64,000 nucleotides of DNA, from the NCBI RefSeq assembly GCF_038066635.1, contig NZ_JBBUTI010000004.1, positions 124,001 to 188,000 on the forward strand. Direction: 5' to 3'. The notes beneath the pieces were generated by a model, which saw only the letters and a program-made list of their open reading frames with translations, did not search any database and was not told the DNA's origin. This document shows, in pieces, positions 42,203 to 50,556 of the stretch (the first letter of the stretch is position 1; every line of letters starts with the position of its first letter). A program made the translations under genes and the position numbers. This DNA comes from Ideonella margarita. Its GTDB lineage: Bacteria; Pseudomonadota; Gammaproteobacteria; Burkholderiales; Burkholderiaceae_C.

Positions 42203-43159
42203 ATGAGCGAACTCCACAAATTCCTGTTTGAAGGCCTGCCCGTGCGCGGCATGCTCGTGCGTCTGACCGACAGTTGGCAGGAGGTGTTGCGTCGTCGAGA
42301 GGCGAGTGGCGCCTTCCCCGAACCGGTGCGTGACCTGCTGGGCGAGATGAGTGCCGCGGCCACCCTGATGCAGGCGAACATCAAGTTCAACGGCTCGCTG
42401 GTGCTGCAGGTGTTCGGCGACGGCCCGGTGAAGCTGGCTGTGGCCGAGTCACGGTCGGACCTGAGCTTTCGCGCCACGGCCACCGTGGTGGGCGACGTGG
42501 CACCTGACGCCCAGGTGGCGGCCATGATGAACGTGAACGGCGTGGGTCGCTGCGCCATTACCCTCGACCCGAAGGACCGTCTGCCGGGGCAGCAGCCCTA
42601 CCAGGGCGTGGTGCCATTGCATGGCGACCAGCGCGAGCCGCTGCAGAAGATGTCCGAGGTGCTGGAGCATTACATGCTGCAGTCCGAGCAGCTTGATACG
42701 CGCCTGATCCTGGCGGCCAATGGCGAGGTCGCCGCCGGCCTGCTGATCCAGCGCCTGCCGGTGGAGGGCGAGGGCAACCTCGGTGGCCGTCGCAATGAAG
42801 ACGACATCGGCCTGTCGGAGTCGTTCAACCGCATCGCCCACCTGGCGGCCACGCTGACCCGTGAAGAGCTGTTGACCCTCGACGCCGACACCGTGCTGCG
42901 CCGCCTGTTCTGGGAAGAGGACGTGCGCCGCTTCGAGCCGCTCACGCCCAGCTTCAGCTGCACCTGCTCGCGCGACCGCGTGAAGTCGATGCTGCAAGGG
43001 CTGGGTGAAGCCGAGGCGCTCGAGATCCTGGAAGAGCGCGGCAACATCGAGATCGGCTGCGAGTTCTGCGGCGCCAAGTACCACTTCGACCGGGTCGACG
43101 TGGGCGGCGTGTTCACTCCCGATACCTTGCTGCCGCCGGCTTCCGACGCGCTCCAGTAA
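42203..43159 (+). CDS. hslO: Redox-regulated chaperone Hsp33
   Basis: Holdase chaperone switched on by oxidation. It is 318 residues, starting MSELHKFLFEGLPVRGMLVR. The C-terminal zinc-binding redox switch has the four expected cysteines as C-x-C (FSCTCSRDRV) and C-x2-C (IGCEFCGAKYHFD). The N-domain carries LLGEMSAAATLMQANIKFNG. ATG 42203 is preferred over 42167 because it matches the family start. The gene is monocistronic, between DUF455 and the NadR-like gene. Confidence 0.96.
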   Translation: MSELHKFLFEGLPVRGMLVRLTDSWQEVLRRREASGAFPEPVRDLLGEMSAAATLMQANIKFNGSLVLQVFGDGPVKLAVAESRSDLSFRATATVVGDVAPDAQVAAMMNVNGVGRCAITLDPKDRLPGQQPYQGVVPLHGDQREPLQKMSEVLEHYMLQSEQLDTRLILAANGEVAAGLLIQRLPVEGEGNLGGRRNEDDIGLSESFNRIAHLAATLTREELLTLDADTVLRRLFWEEDVRRFEPLTPSFSCTCSRDRVKSMLQGLGEAEALEILEERGNIEIGCEFCGAKYHFDRVDVGGVFTPDTLLPPASDALQ

Positions 43160-43176
43160 GAACGCGGCTCGCCGGA

Positions 43177-43902
43177 TCAACGCAGGCGAAGACCGGTGCT
43201 GGCGGGTTTGAACAGCGCGTGCTCGCAGTCGGGCACGTCGCAGTTGTCGCAGGCCCAGGTCCAGGCAGGCTGGGCCGCATCGCGCTGCTGCAGCCGGGTC
43301 AGCAGGCCGGCGCGCGGTGTGCGCCGATAGCGCACCAGGCTGCTGACCGCGTCCACCGCGGCTTCGAGCCGGTGCTCGTCGAGACCGGACACCACCGTGA
43401 ACGGCAGTCCGGCGCCCAGCAGCAGCTCGCGCAGGTTGGCGTCCACCGGGCCGCGCACATGCGGGCCATCACGTTGCAGGCCGTCGGCCACCCAGGGCAG
43501 GTCGAGCGCGGTGAGCAGGGTGAGGGCGCAACGCCGTTGCCAGGCGGTGGCCATGGCATCGAGCGAGCGGTCATCAAAAACCTGCCGGTGATACACCGCC
43601 GTCATCAGCGGCGTGGTGTCGGCCAGCACGATGTCAAAGGCCTGTGCCGCGGTTTCAATGCGCCGGGCCTGCAGCTCGGCAATGCCTTGTTGTTCATTCA
43701 GGGCCGGCGTGCGGCCGTGCGCGTCGCACCACTCGCGCAGGGCCTCCGGCACCCAGGTACAGCTCAGGCCGGTGTCGGCCGCCAGACGCGCGGCCAGGCC
43801 CTGCGCCAGCGTGCTCTTGCCCGTGCTTTCGGCACCCACCACCGCGATGATCAAACCGGGCGATCGCGGGCGCGACGCGCCTGCCGTTGTGGCCTCAGAC
43901 AT
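43177..43902 (-). CDS. NadR-like AAA kinase, probable ribosylnicotinamide kinase
   Basis: A 241-residue P-loop protein. Walker A is VVGAESTGKSTLA, Walker B/DxT is FDIVLADTTPLMT, and it ends with a short cysteine cluster, WACDNCDVPDCEHALF. The kinase half of E. coli NadR has the same organisation, phosphorylating nicotinamide riboside, but the adenylyltransferase and regulator domains of NadR are absent. ATG 43902 overlaps pnuC by eight bases. The pair with PnuC supports nicotinamide riboside phosphorylation and trapping. Confidence 0.85.
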   Translation of the reverse strand: MSEATTAGASRPRSPGLIIAVVGAESTGKSTLAQGLAARLAADTGLSCTWVPEALREWCDAHGRTPALNEQQGIAELQARRIETAAQAFDIVLADTTPLMTAVYHRQVFDDRSLDAMATAWQRRCALTLLTALDLPWVADGLQRDGPHVRGPVDANLRELLLGAGLPFTVVSGLDEHRLEAAVDAVSSLVRYRRTPRAGLLTRLQQRDAAQPAWTWACDNCDVPDCEHALFKPASTGLRLR

Positions 43903-44581
43903 GCGCCGACCCGGGCTTGGTGGCGGACGCCTCACGCGCCGCCGCTCGGGCATCCTGGTGCCCCGCCAGCTGTGCCCAGGCACGCCAGCCGGCCATGGCC
44001 ATCAACGTGAACACGCCGTAGAGCACCACGGTCAGCCACAGGGCCTTGTGGGCGAACAGGGCCATGCTGACCAGATTGACGGCAACCCACATCGGCCAGT
44101 TGTCGATGAGCTTGCGGCCCAGCAGGATCTGGCCGGTGACGCTGGCCACCGTGGGCAGGGCGTCCAGCCACGGGGTGTCGCTGTCGGTGTGGCGCATCAG
44201 CAGCGCGGCCAGCAGCGGCCATGCCAGCAGCGTCAATGCGGCGGCCCGGATGCGCCACAGGCGGCTCATCGAGCGAACGGTGAGCGCCTGGCCGCTGGCA
44301 TCACGGCCACGCCGCCATTGCCACCAGCCCCAGCCGGCCACCACGATGAAGAAGATCTGGAGCGAAGCCTCGCCGTAGAGCTTGCTGTACGCGAAGAGCA
44401 GGCCATAAAGGGCTGACGCGAGCATGGCCAGCGGCCAGCCCAAGGGGTGGACACGCATGTTGCACACCACCATCCAGATCGACAGGCCAAAGGCCAGGAT
44501 CTCGGTCCAGGTGACAGGGCTGCCCCACAGGGTGAAGGCCGACGCCATGAGCGGCGCCAGGGCCTGCAGGAGGCTATCCAT
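43895..44581 (-). CDS. pnuC: Nicotinamide riboside transporter PnuC
   Basis: A 228-residue inner-membrane facilitator with seven hydrophobic helices. Family landmarks are LAFGLSIWMVVCNMR, YSKLYGEASLQIFFIVVAGW then GWWQW, and IDNWPMWVAVNLVSMALF. PnuC moves nicotinamide riboside by facilitated diffusion, and uptake depends on phosphorylation inside. The overlapping NadR-like kinase gene supplies this. PnuC paralogues also carry thiamine (PnuT) or riboflavin, but the kinase partner favours nicotinamide riboside. Confidence 0.92.
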   Translation of the reverse strand: MDSLLQALAPLMASAFTLWGSPVTWTEILAFGLSIWMVVCNMRVHPLGWPLAMLASALYGLLFAYSKLYGEASLQIFFIVVAGWGWWQWRRGRDASGQALTVRSMSRLWRIRAAALTLLAWPLLAALLMRHTDSDTPWLDALPTVASVTGQILLGRKLIDNWPMWVAVNLVSMALFAHKALWLTVVLYGVFTLMAMAGWRAWAQLAGHQDARAAAREASATKPGSAHV

Positions 44582-44635
44582 CCGGGAAATCGGGTACGGG
44601 GAGGGTGGAGGAGGAGATGGGGTCTGCGGAGCTGA

Positions 44636-44911
44636 TCAGCGGGCGCCCGAAACCACCACGAGTGTCTCGTCCGGCTTGATCATGCCCAGCTCCAGCCGGG
44701 CCTTTTCCTCGACCATCTCGAGGCCGTCCTTGAGGTCGGCGACTTCAGCGGCCAGGCGGCCGTTGCCTTCACGCAGGCGCTCGTTGCTGGCCTTTTGTTC
44801 AGCCAGTTCGGCCTTCAAGGCCATCACGTGAGGAACGCCCCCTTTGCCGAACCAGAGTTCGGCCTGCACCAGCAAGGCCAGCACGGCGAAGACGATGGGG
44901 ACGATGCGCAT
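44636..44911 (-). CDS. ftsB: Cell division protein FtsB
   Basis: A 91-residue bitopic membrane protein of the FtsQLB divisome complex. It has one N-terminal membrane helix (IVPIVFAVLALLVQAELWFG), then a leucine-zipper-like coiled coil (about 30-75) and the family C-terminal ARLELGMIKPDETLVVV. ATG 44911 is chosen since upstream codons do not fit the family. It is the last gene after eno, as in many proteobacteria, but separated from it by a strong hairpin and repeats. Confidence 0.93.
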   Translation of the reverse strand: MRIVPIVFAVLALLVQAELWFGKGGVPHVMALKAELAEQKASNERLREGNGRLAAEVADLKDGLEMVEEKARLELGMIKPDETLVVVSGAR

Positions 44912-44916
44912 GGGCG

Positions 44917-44958
44917 TGATTGTGCACGAGGTGTTGTGCACGAGCCGTTGTGCGTGAG
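44917..44958. repeat. Three tandem 14-bp repeats in the ftsB leader
   Basis: TGATTGTGCACGAG (44917-44930), GTGTTGTGCACGAG (44931-44944) and CCGTTGTGCGTGAG (44945-44958) are head-to-tail copies with 2-4 differences. They begin six bases upstream of the ftsB start on the minus strand. Confidence 0.75.
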
Positions 44959-44961
44959 CTG

Positions 44962-44997
44962 GCCGTTTAGCCGCCCCGAGCGGAGCGGCTAAACGGC
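44962..44997. repeat. Perfect 13-bp inverted repeat between eno and ftsB
   Basis: GCCGTTTAGCCGC (44962-44974) and GCGGCTAAACGGC (44985-44997) are exact inverted repeats with a 10-base loop. No T-run follows on either strand. The hairpin lies eight bases past the eno stop. It could be an mRNA stability or attenuation element, or a dispersed repetitive palindrome. Confidence 0.85.
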
Positions 44998-45005
44998 GCA
45001 GGCGA

Positions 45006-46289
45006 TCAGCGCAGGTTGTAGAACGCGCCGCGGCCCGGGTACACGGCCACTTCGCCGAGGTCTTCCTCGATGCGCAGCAGCTGGTTGTACTTGGCCATGC
45101 GGTCCGAACGGCTGGCCGAGCCCGTCTTGATCTGGCCGGCGTTCAGGCCCACCGCGATGTCGGCGATGGTCGAGTCTTCGGTTTCGCCCGAGCGGTGGCT
45201 GATGACGGCGGTGTAGCCGGCGCGCTTGGCCATCTCGATGGCGGCGAACGTTTCGCTCAGGGTGCCGATCTGGTTGATCTTGATCAGGATCGAGTTGGCG
45301 ATGCCCTTGTCGATGCCTTCCTTCAGGATCTTGGTGTTGGTGACGAACAGGTCGTCACCCACGATCTGGACTTGCTTGCCCAGACGCTCGGTCAGGTGCT
45401 TCCAGCCGTCCCAGTCGCCTTCGGCCATGCCGTCTTCGATCGAGATGATCGGGTACTTGTCGCACCAGGTGGCCAGGATGTCGGTCCACTCGGCGGCGGT
45501 CAGCGTCAGGCCTTCGCCTTCGAGGTGGTACTTGCCATCCTTGTAGAACTCGGAAGCAGCGCAGTCCAGGCCGATGGCGATCTGCTCGCCGGCGGTGTAG
45601 CCAGCCTTGTCGATGGCTTCCAGGATCAGCTGGATGGCGGCTTCATGGCTTGGCAGGCTCGGTGCAAAACCGCCTTCGTCGCCGACGGTGGTGCTCAGGC
45701 CCTTGGCGTCGATGATCTTCTTCAGCGCGTGGAACACCTCGGTGCCGTAGCGCAGCGCTTCACGGAAGGTCGGAGCGCCCACCGGAATGATCATGAACTC
45801 TTGCAGGTCGAGGCTGTTGTTGGCGTGTGCGCCGCCGTTGATGACGTTCATCATCGGCACCGGCAGTTGCACGCCGCCCATGCCGCCGAAGTAGCGGTAC
45901 AGCGGCAGGCCGGCTTCTTCAGCGGCTGCACGGGCCACGGCCATCGACACGGCCAGCATGGCGTTGGCGCCCAGGCGGCTCTTGTTGTCGGTGCCGTCGA
46001 GGTCGATCAGGGTCTTGTCCAGGAAGGCCTGTTCGCTGGCGTCGAGGCCCAGCACGGCTTCGCAGATTTCGGTGTTGATGTTCTGGACGGCCTTCAGCAC
46101 GCCCTTGCCCAGGTAGCGGCTCTTGTCGCCGTCGCGCAGCTCGATGGCTTCGCGCGAGCCGGTGGACGCGCCCGACGGCACGGCCGCACGGCCCATCACA
46201 CCCGATTCCAGCAGCACGTCGCATTCGACGGTGGGGTTGCCACGGCTGTCGAGGATCTCGCGGCCGACGATGTCAACGATTGCACTCAT
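45006..46289 (-). CDS. eno: Enolase
   Basis: Interconverts 2-phosphoglycerate and phosphoenolpyruvate; magnesium-dependent. It is 427 residues, the normal size. Signatures are REILDSRGNPTVECDV, SGASTGSREAIELRDGDK, GGAHANNSLDLQEFMIIP, ISIEDGMAEGDWDGWK (metal Glu/Asp), LIKINQIGTLSET (catalytic Lys) and SHRSGETEDSTIADIAVG. It follows pyrG-kdsA-DUF1330 on the same strand. Confidence 0.98.
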   Translation of the reverse strand: MSAIVDIVGREILDSRGNPTVECDVLLESGVMGRAAVPSGASTGSREAIELRDGDKSRYLGKGVLKAVQNINTEICEAVLGLDASEQAFLDKTLIDLDGTDNKSRLGANAMLAVSMAVARAAAEEAGLPLYRYFGGMGGVQLPVPMMNVINGGAHANNSLDLQEFMIIPVGAPTFREALRYGTEVFHALKKIIDAKGLSTTVGDEGGFAPSLPSHEAAIQLILEAIDKAGYTAGEQIAIGLDCAASEFYKDGKYHLEGEGLTLTAAEWTDILATWCDKYPIISIEDGMAEGDWDGWKHLTERLGKQVQIVGDDLFVTNTKILKEGIDKGIANSILIKINQIGTLSETFAAIEMAKRAGYTAVISHRSGETEDSTIADIAVGLNAGQIKTGSASRSDRMAKYNQLLRIEEDLGEVAVYPGRGAFYNLR

Positions 46290-46352
46290 ATCTCACTCCG
46301 TTTTGAAAAATCAGGTGCGCGCAGGATGCCGTAATTTTGTTACCTGCGTGCT

Positions 46353-46664
46353 TCAAGCTGCGGGGGGAGCGGGCTCCACCCCGTCGGCGATCACCATGCG
46401 CATCACCCCGGCGTTTTCGCGCAGGGTACGGGCATGGCTGTAGGTCTCGCTGCGGTAGAAGGCTTGCGCAGCCTCCCGGCTGGCAAATCGCAGCAGCACG
46501 AGGCGGCTGGGCGACCAGGTCCCTTCCAGGACTTCGATCGCGCCACCCCGTACCAGAATTTCAGCGCCATGCTCAGCCATGGCGCGCGTGCTCCACACCC
46601 GGTAGGCCGCCATGCGCTCCGGATCGGTGACGGTGACGTCGGCGATGAGGTAGCAGGCGGTCAT
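46353..46664 (-). CDS. DUF1330 dimeric alpha-beta barrel protein
   Basis: A 103-residue cytoplasmic protein. The pattern YLIADVTVTDPERMAAYRVW, then GAEILVRGGAIEVLEGTWSP and RFASREAAQAFYRSETY, is that of DUF1330 in the dimeric alpha/beta-barrel superfamily. No catalytic activity is established for the family. It lies 14 bases after kdsA and 63 before eno, an insertion in an otherwise standard operon. Confidence 0.88.
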   Translation of the reverse strand: MTACYLIADVTVTDPERMAAYRVWSTRAMAEHGAEILVRGGAIEVLEGTWSPSRLVLLRFASREAAQAFYRSETYSHARTLRENAGVMRMVIADGVEPAPPAA

Positions 46665-46678
46665 GCGGGTGGGGCCGG

Positions 46679-47536
46679 TCAGCAGGAAAAGTCGTTTTCC
46701 AGCAGGGGCTGGGTCTTGACCACGCGGTCCAGCGCGACCAGCTGTTCGAGCAGCGCCTTCATGTGCTTGAGCGGCACCGCGTTCGGGCCGTCAGACAGGG
46801 CGTTCATGGGGTCCGGATGGGTTTCCATGAACAGGCCTGCCACGCCCACGGCCACGCCAGCCCGGGCCAGCACCGGCACGAACTCGCGCTGGCCGCCTGA
46901 CGACGTGCCCTGGCCGCCCGGCAGCTGCACCGAGTGCGTCACGTCGAACACGACGGGCGCGCCGGTGTCGCGCATGATCGCCAGCGAGCGCATGTCGGAG
47001 ACCAGGTTGTTGTAGCCGAAGCTGGCGCCGCGTTCGCAGGCCATGAAGTTGTCGGTTTCCAGACCGGCATCACGGGCCGCTTCACGGGCCTTGGCGATGA
47101 CGTTCTTCATGTCGCCCGGCGCCAGGAACTGGCCCTTCTTGATGTTCACCGGCTTGCCGCTGCGTGCAACGGCGTGGATGAAGTCCGTCTGGCGGCACAG
47201 GAAGGCCGGCGTCTGCAGCACATCGACCACGGCCGCGACGGCCGAGATTTCCGTTTCGCTGTGCACATCGGTCAGGATGGGCACGTTCAGCTCGCGCTTC
47301 ACCTTGGCCAGGATTTCCAGGCCACGTTCCATGCCGGGGCCGCGGAAAGACGTGCCGCTCGAGCGGTTCGCCTTGTCGTAGCTCGACTTGAAGATGAAGG
47401 GAATGCCGAGCGCCGAGGTGATTTCCTTGAGGTGCCCGGCCACATCCATTTGCAGCTGTTCGCTCTCGACCACGCAAGGGCCGGCGATCAGGAAAAACGG
47501 CTTGTCGAGACCGACGTCGAATCCGCAGAGCTTCAT
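46679..47536 (-). CDS. kdsA: 3-deoxy-D-manno-octulosonate 8-phosphate synthase
   Basis: Condenses phosphoenolpyruvate with arabinose 5-phosphate to give KDO 8-phosphate for lipopolysaccharide. It is 285 residues with FFLIAGPCVVESEQLQMD, FKSSYDKANRSSGTSFRGPG, and the MRSLAIMRDTGAPVVFDVTH stretch. It begins 15 bases after pyrG. Supply of phosphoenolpyruvate links it to eno in the same operon. Confidence 0.97.
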   Translation of the reverse strand: MKLCGFDVGLDKPFFLIAGPCVVESEQLQMDVAGHLKEITSALGIPFIFKSSYDKANRSSGTSFRGPGMERGLEILAKVKRELNVPILTDVHSETEISAVAAVVDVLQTPAFLCRQTDFIHAVARSGKPVNIKKGQFLAPGDMKNVIAKAREAARDAGLETDNFMACERGASFGYNNLVSDMRSLAIMRDTGAPVVFDVTHSVQLPGGQGTSSGGQREFVPVLARAGVAVGVAGLFMETHPDPMNALSDGPNAVPLKHMKALLEQLVALDRVVKTQPLLENDFSC

Positions 47537-47551
47537 GCCTGTTCCTCGGGT

Positions 47552-49207
47552 TTAGGGCTGGCGAGCGGCCTGGTGGGCCAGCGCAGCCTTGATGTAGCTG
47601 ATGAACAGCGGATGGCCGTCCCACGGGGTCGACTTGAATTCCGGGTGGAACTGCACGCCGACATACCAGGGGTGCACGTCGCGCGGCAGCTCGACCACTT
47701 CGGTCAGCTTCTCGCGCTGCGTGATGGCCGAAATCACCAGACCGGCCTGCTGCAGGCGATCGAGGTAATGCTCGTTCGCCTCATAGCGGTGGCGGTGACG
47801 CTCGGTCACGACCGGGCCGTAGATGTCGTGGGCCAGCGTGCCCGGCTTGACGTCCGAGCTCTGCGCGCCCAGGCGCATCGTGCCGCCGAGGTCGGAGTTG
47901 GCATCCCGCTTCTGGATCGAGCCGTCGGCGTCCTGCCATTCGTCGATCAGGGCGATGACCTTGTGCGGCGCGTCGGGGTCGAACTCGGTGGAGTTGGCAC
48001 CCTCCAGGCCGGCCATGTGGCGCGCGTATTCGATCGTGGCGACCTGCATGCCCAGGCAGATGCCCAGGTACGGCAGCTTCTGCTCACGGGCGCAGCGGGC
48101 GGCGCTGATCTTGCCTTCCACACCGCGCTTGCCGAAGCCGCCGGGCACCAGCACGGCATCAAACTTGCCGAGCTGCTCAACGGCGTTGGCGTCGTTCAGC
48201 GTTTCCGAATCCAGGTACTCGATCTTGACGCGCACATGGTTGTGCAGACCGGCGTGGCGCAGCGCTTCATTGAGCGACTTGTAGGAGTCGCTCAGCTCGG
48301 TGTACTTGCCGCACATCGCGATGGTGACTTCGCCCTTCGGGCTTGCCACTTCCGCGACCAGGTTGTCCCAGGTCTTCAGGTCAGCCGGGCGGGTGAGCAG
48401 CTGCAGCTTCATGCAGATCAGCTCATCCAGGCCTTGCTCGTGGAGGATGCGCGGCACCTTGTAGATGGTGTCCACATCCCACATCGAGATCACGCCGTGC
48501 GGTGCCACGTTGGTGAACAGCGAGATCTTCTCGCGTTCATCAGCGGGCACTTCGCGGTCGGCGCGGCAGAGCAGGGCGTCGGGCTGGATACCGATTTCGC
48601 GCAGCTTCTGCACCGTGTGCTGGGTCGGCTTGGTCTTCAGCTCGCCGGCGGCCTTGATGTAAGGAACGTAGGTGAGGTGGACGAAGGCCGTGTTGCCCTG
48701 GCCGAGCTTCAGGCTCAGCTGACGCACTGCTTCGAGGAAGGGCAGCGATTCGATGTCACCGACGGTGCCGCCGATTTCAACGATGGCCACGTCCACGGCT
48801 TCGGGCGTGCCGAAGCCGGCGCCGCGCTTGACGTATTCCTGGATCTCGTTGGTGACGTGCGGAATGACCTGCACGGTCTTGCCGAGGTAGTCGCCACGGC
48901 GCTCTTTTTCGAGCACCGTCTTGTAGATCTGGCCACTGGTGAAGTTGTTGGCCTTCTTCATCCGGGTGGTGATGAAGCGCTCGTAGTGGCCCAGGTCCAG
49001 GTCGGTTTCAGCGCCGTCGTCGGTGACGAACACCTCGCCGTGCTGGAAAGGCGACATCGTGCCCGGGTCCACGTTCAGGTACGGGTCCAGCTTGATGAGG
49101 GTGACTTTGAGGCCGCGCGATTCAAGAATCGCAGCCAGAGAGGCCGACGCAATGCCCTTGCCAAGAGAGGACACCACACCGCCGGTGACGAAGACAAACT
49201 TGGTCAT
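47552..49207 (-). CDS. pyrG: CTP synthase
   Basis: Aminates UTP to CTP using glutamine-derived ammonia. It is 551 residues. The N-terminal amidoligase begins MTKFVFVTGGVVSSLGKGIA and has LDPYLNVDPGTMSPFQHGEV. The C-terminal class I glutaminase has the nucleophile in YLGICLGMQVATIEYAR and the His-Glu of VGVQFHPEFKS. ATG 49207 is the conserved start; an in-frame one at 49219 is less likely. First gene of pyrG-kdsA-DUF1330-eno-ftsB. Confidence 0.98.
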   Translation of the reverse strand: MTKFVFVTGGVVSSLGKGIASASLAAILESRGLKVTLIKLDPYLNVDPGTMSPFQHGEVFVTDDGAETDLDLGHYERFITTRMKKANNFTSGQIYKTVLEKERRGDYLGKTVQVIPHVTNEIQEYVKRGAGFGTPEAVDVAIVEIGGTVGDIESLPFLEAVRQLSLKLGQGNTAFVHLTYVPYIKAAGELKTKPTQHTVQKLREIGIQPDALLCRADREVPADEREKISLFTNVAPHGVISMWDVDTIYKVPRILHEQGLDELICMKLQLLTRPADLKTWDNLVAEVASPKGEVTIAMCGKYTELSDSYKSLNEALRHAGLHNHVRVKIEYLDSETLNDANAVEQLGKFDAVLVPGGFGKRGVEGKISAARCAREQKLPYLGICLGMQVATIEYARHMAGLEGANSTEFDPDAPHKVIALIDEWQDADGSIQKRDANSDLGGTMRLGAQSSDVKPGTLAHDIYGPVVTERHRHRYEANEHYLDRLQQAGLVISAITQREKLTEVVELPRDVHPWYVGVQFHPEFKSTPWDGHPLFISYIKAALAHQAARQP

Positions 49208-49331
49208 GTCAAAAGGCACTCATACTGCCCAGAGATTGGGCCGGAGCAGGAGTGCCGTGGTGGTAAAGCGCGATTATACCGACCGGCGACCCTTTGCCGA
49301 CGATGCCCCTGACACCCTGCAGAAAGACCTG

Positions 49332-49727
49332 ATGAATCCCTCACAGACCCACCCCGCAGAAGCCGTACGGCTGCTTACCGAAGTCGAGCTGGCCGACGCC
49401 CTGAAACACCTGCCGAACTGGCGGCTCGACGAGGCTGAGCCCGCGTGCCTGGTGCGCATCTGCCGCACGGCTGATTGGCCGCGGACCCTGTTGCTGGCTG
49501 GCCTGGTGGCGCACCTGGCCGAAGTGGGCTGGCACCACCCTGAGCTGCGCCTGCAATACAGCACGCTGGAGATTCGCCTGAACACCCATGAGGTGAACGG
49601 CATCACGGCGCGGGACACCGCACTGGCGCAGCAGATCGACGAGGTATTGGGCTGGCAGCCTGCGGCCGACGGCGGGCAAGCGCTGACCGGCCTGCCGCCC
49701 GGGCAGCCTTACTTCAGAGCCGCTTGA
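49332..49727 (+). CDS. phhB: Pterin-4a-carbinolamine dehydratase family protein
   Basis: A 131-residue DCoH/PCD-fold protein that dehydrates 4a-hydroxytetrahydrobiopterin. The active-site stretch is VGWHHPELRLQYSTLEIRL then THEVNGITARD, with the two histidines and the Thr-His-Glu motif. No phenylalanine hydroxylase gene is next to it, so its role may be in molybdopterin or folate-type pterin handling. ATG 49332 is chosen. The stop codon directly abuts the convergent hydrolase stop, giving TGATCA at 49725-49730 with no gap. Confidence 0.88.
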   Translation: MNPSQTHPAEAVRLLTEVELADALKHLPNWRLDEAEPACLVRICRTADWPRTLLLAGLVAHLAEVGWHHPELRLQYSTLEIRLNTHEVNGITARDTALAQQIDEVLGWQPAADGGQALTGLPPGQPYFRAA

Positions 49728-50540
49728 TCAGGCCGGCTGGGCGCCCTTGAAGCTGTCGATCAGCGACAGCACCAGCGCGGCGGTCTGCTCGGGCTGCTCC
49801 ATCGCGTAGAGGTGCCCGCCGGGCATGGTGCGGTAACGCTCACCGGCCAGGGCCTTGGCCGCCAGTGTGCCGCCCTGGCGCATTTCTGCCGACACCTCAC
49901 CAGCGATGAAGCCGACCGGGCATTGCGGCGGATGCTTTCGCATCAAGGTGCCGAGGTGGTGCGGCAGCGTGTTGTAGATGCGGGTTTCAACCTCGCGCAG
50001 AAAGCCCAGCTGCACCGTGTCGTCCACGTCGTCAAAGCCGCAGGCCACATAGTCGCGCAGCACGCGGTCGTCCCAGCGCGCAAACGTCGGCTTCGACTTG
50101 AAGTGCTGGTACACCGCGTCCCGGTCCGGCCACTGGTAGCGCCGACCTTGCGACACCTTGCCCGGTGATACCCGGCGAATCAGCCCGGTCTGCTTGAAGA
50201 CCTGCACGCTGTGCGCGCGCCAGCCGGTGATCACCGGTGAATCGAGCATCACCAGGCCGCAGGCCAGCTCGGGGCGACGGCAGGCCGCCATCAGGCTCAG
50301 CAGGCCACCCAGTGAATGGCCGACGAGAAACGCTGGCTGCGGACCCTTCGCGATGAAGTCGATCAGCTCGTCGCGCAGGTGGGGCCAGTTGCTGCTGACC
50401 GGGTGCGTGGCGCGGTGCCCGATGCGCTCGATGGCGCGCACCTCATAGCCGGCGGCGCGCCAGGCTTCAAACAGCACCCGGTACACGCCCGCCGGAAACC
50501 CGTTGGCGTGGGCGAAGACGATGGTGCCAGCGTGGCTCAT
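49728..50540 (-). CDS. Alpha/beta hydrolase
   Basis: A 270-residue serine hydrolase with cap domain. The oxyanion stretch is FAHANGFPAGVYRVLFEAW, the nucleophile elbow FLVGHSLGGLLSLMAA (Ser), the catalytic His is in MPGGHLYAMEQP. The substrate is unknown; the family covers esterases and lipases. ATG 50540 is chosen because an upstream in-frame codon at 50573 lies inside the Anbu gene. It lies 16 bases behind Anbu on the same strand. Confidence 0.87.
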   Translation of the reverse strand: MSHAGTIVFAHANGFPAGVYRVLFEAWRAAGYEVRAIERIGHRATHPVSSNWPHLRDELIDFIAKGPQPAFLVGHSLGGLLSLMAACRRPELACGLVMLDSPVITGWRAHSVQVFKQTGLIRRVSPGKVSQGRRYQWPDRDAVYQHFKSKPTFARWDDRVLRDYVACGFDDVDDTVQLGFLREVETRIYNTLPHHLGTLMRKHPPQCPVGFIAGEVSAEMRQGGTLAAKALAGERYRTMPGGHLYAMEQPEQTAALVLSLIDSFKGAQPA

Positions 50541-50556
50541 GGGCTGAGCGCCTGGT

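Noticed and set aside
46934..49312. 792-residue plus-strand frame opposite kdsA and pyrG
   Set aside because: Antisense shadow of two conserved genes, no start signal and biased composition.
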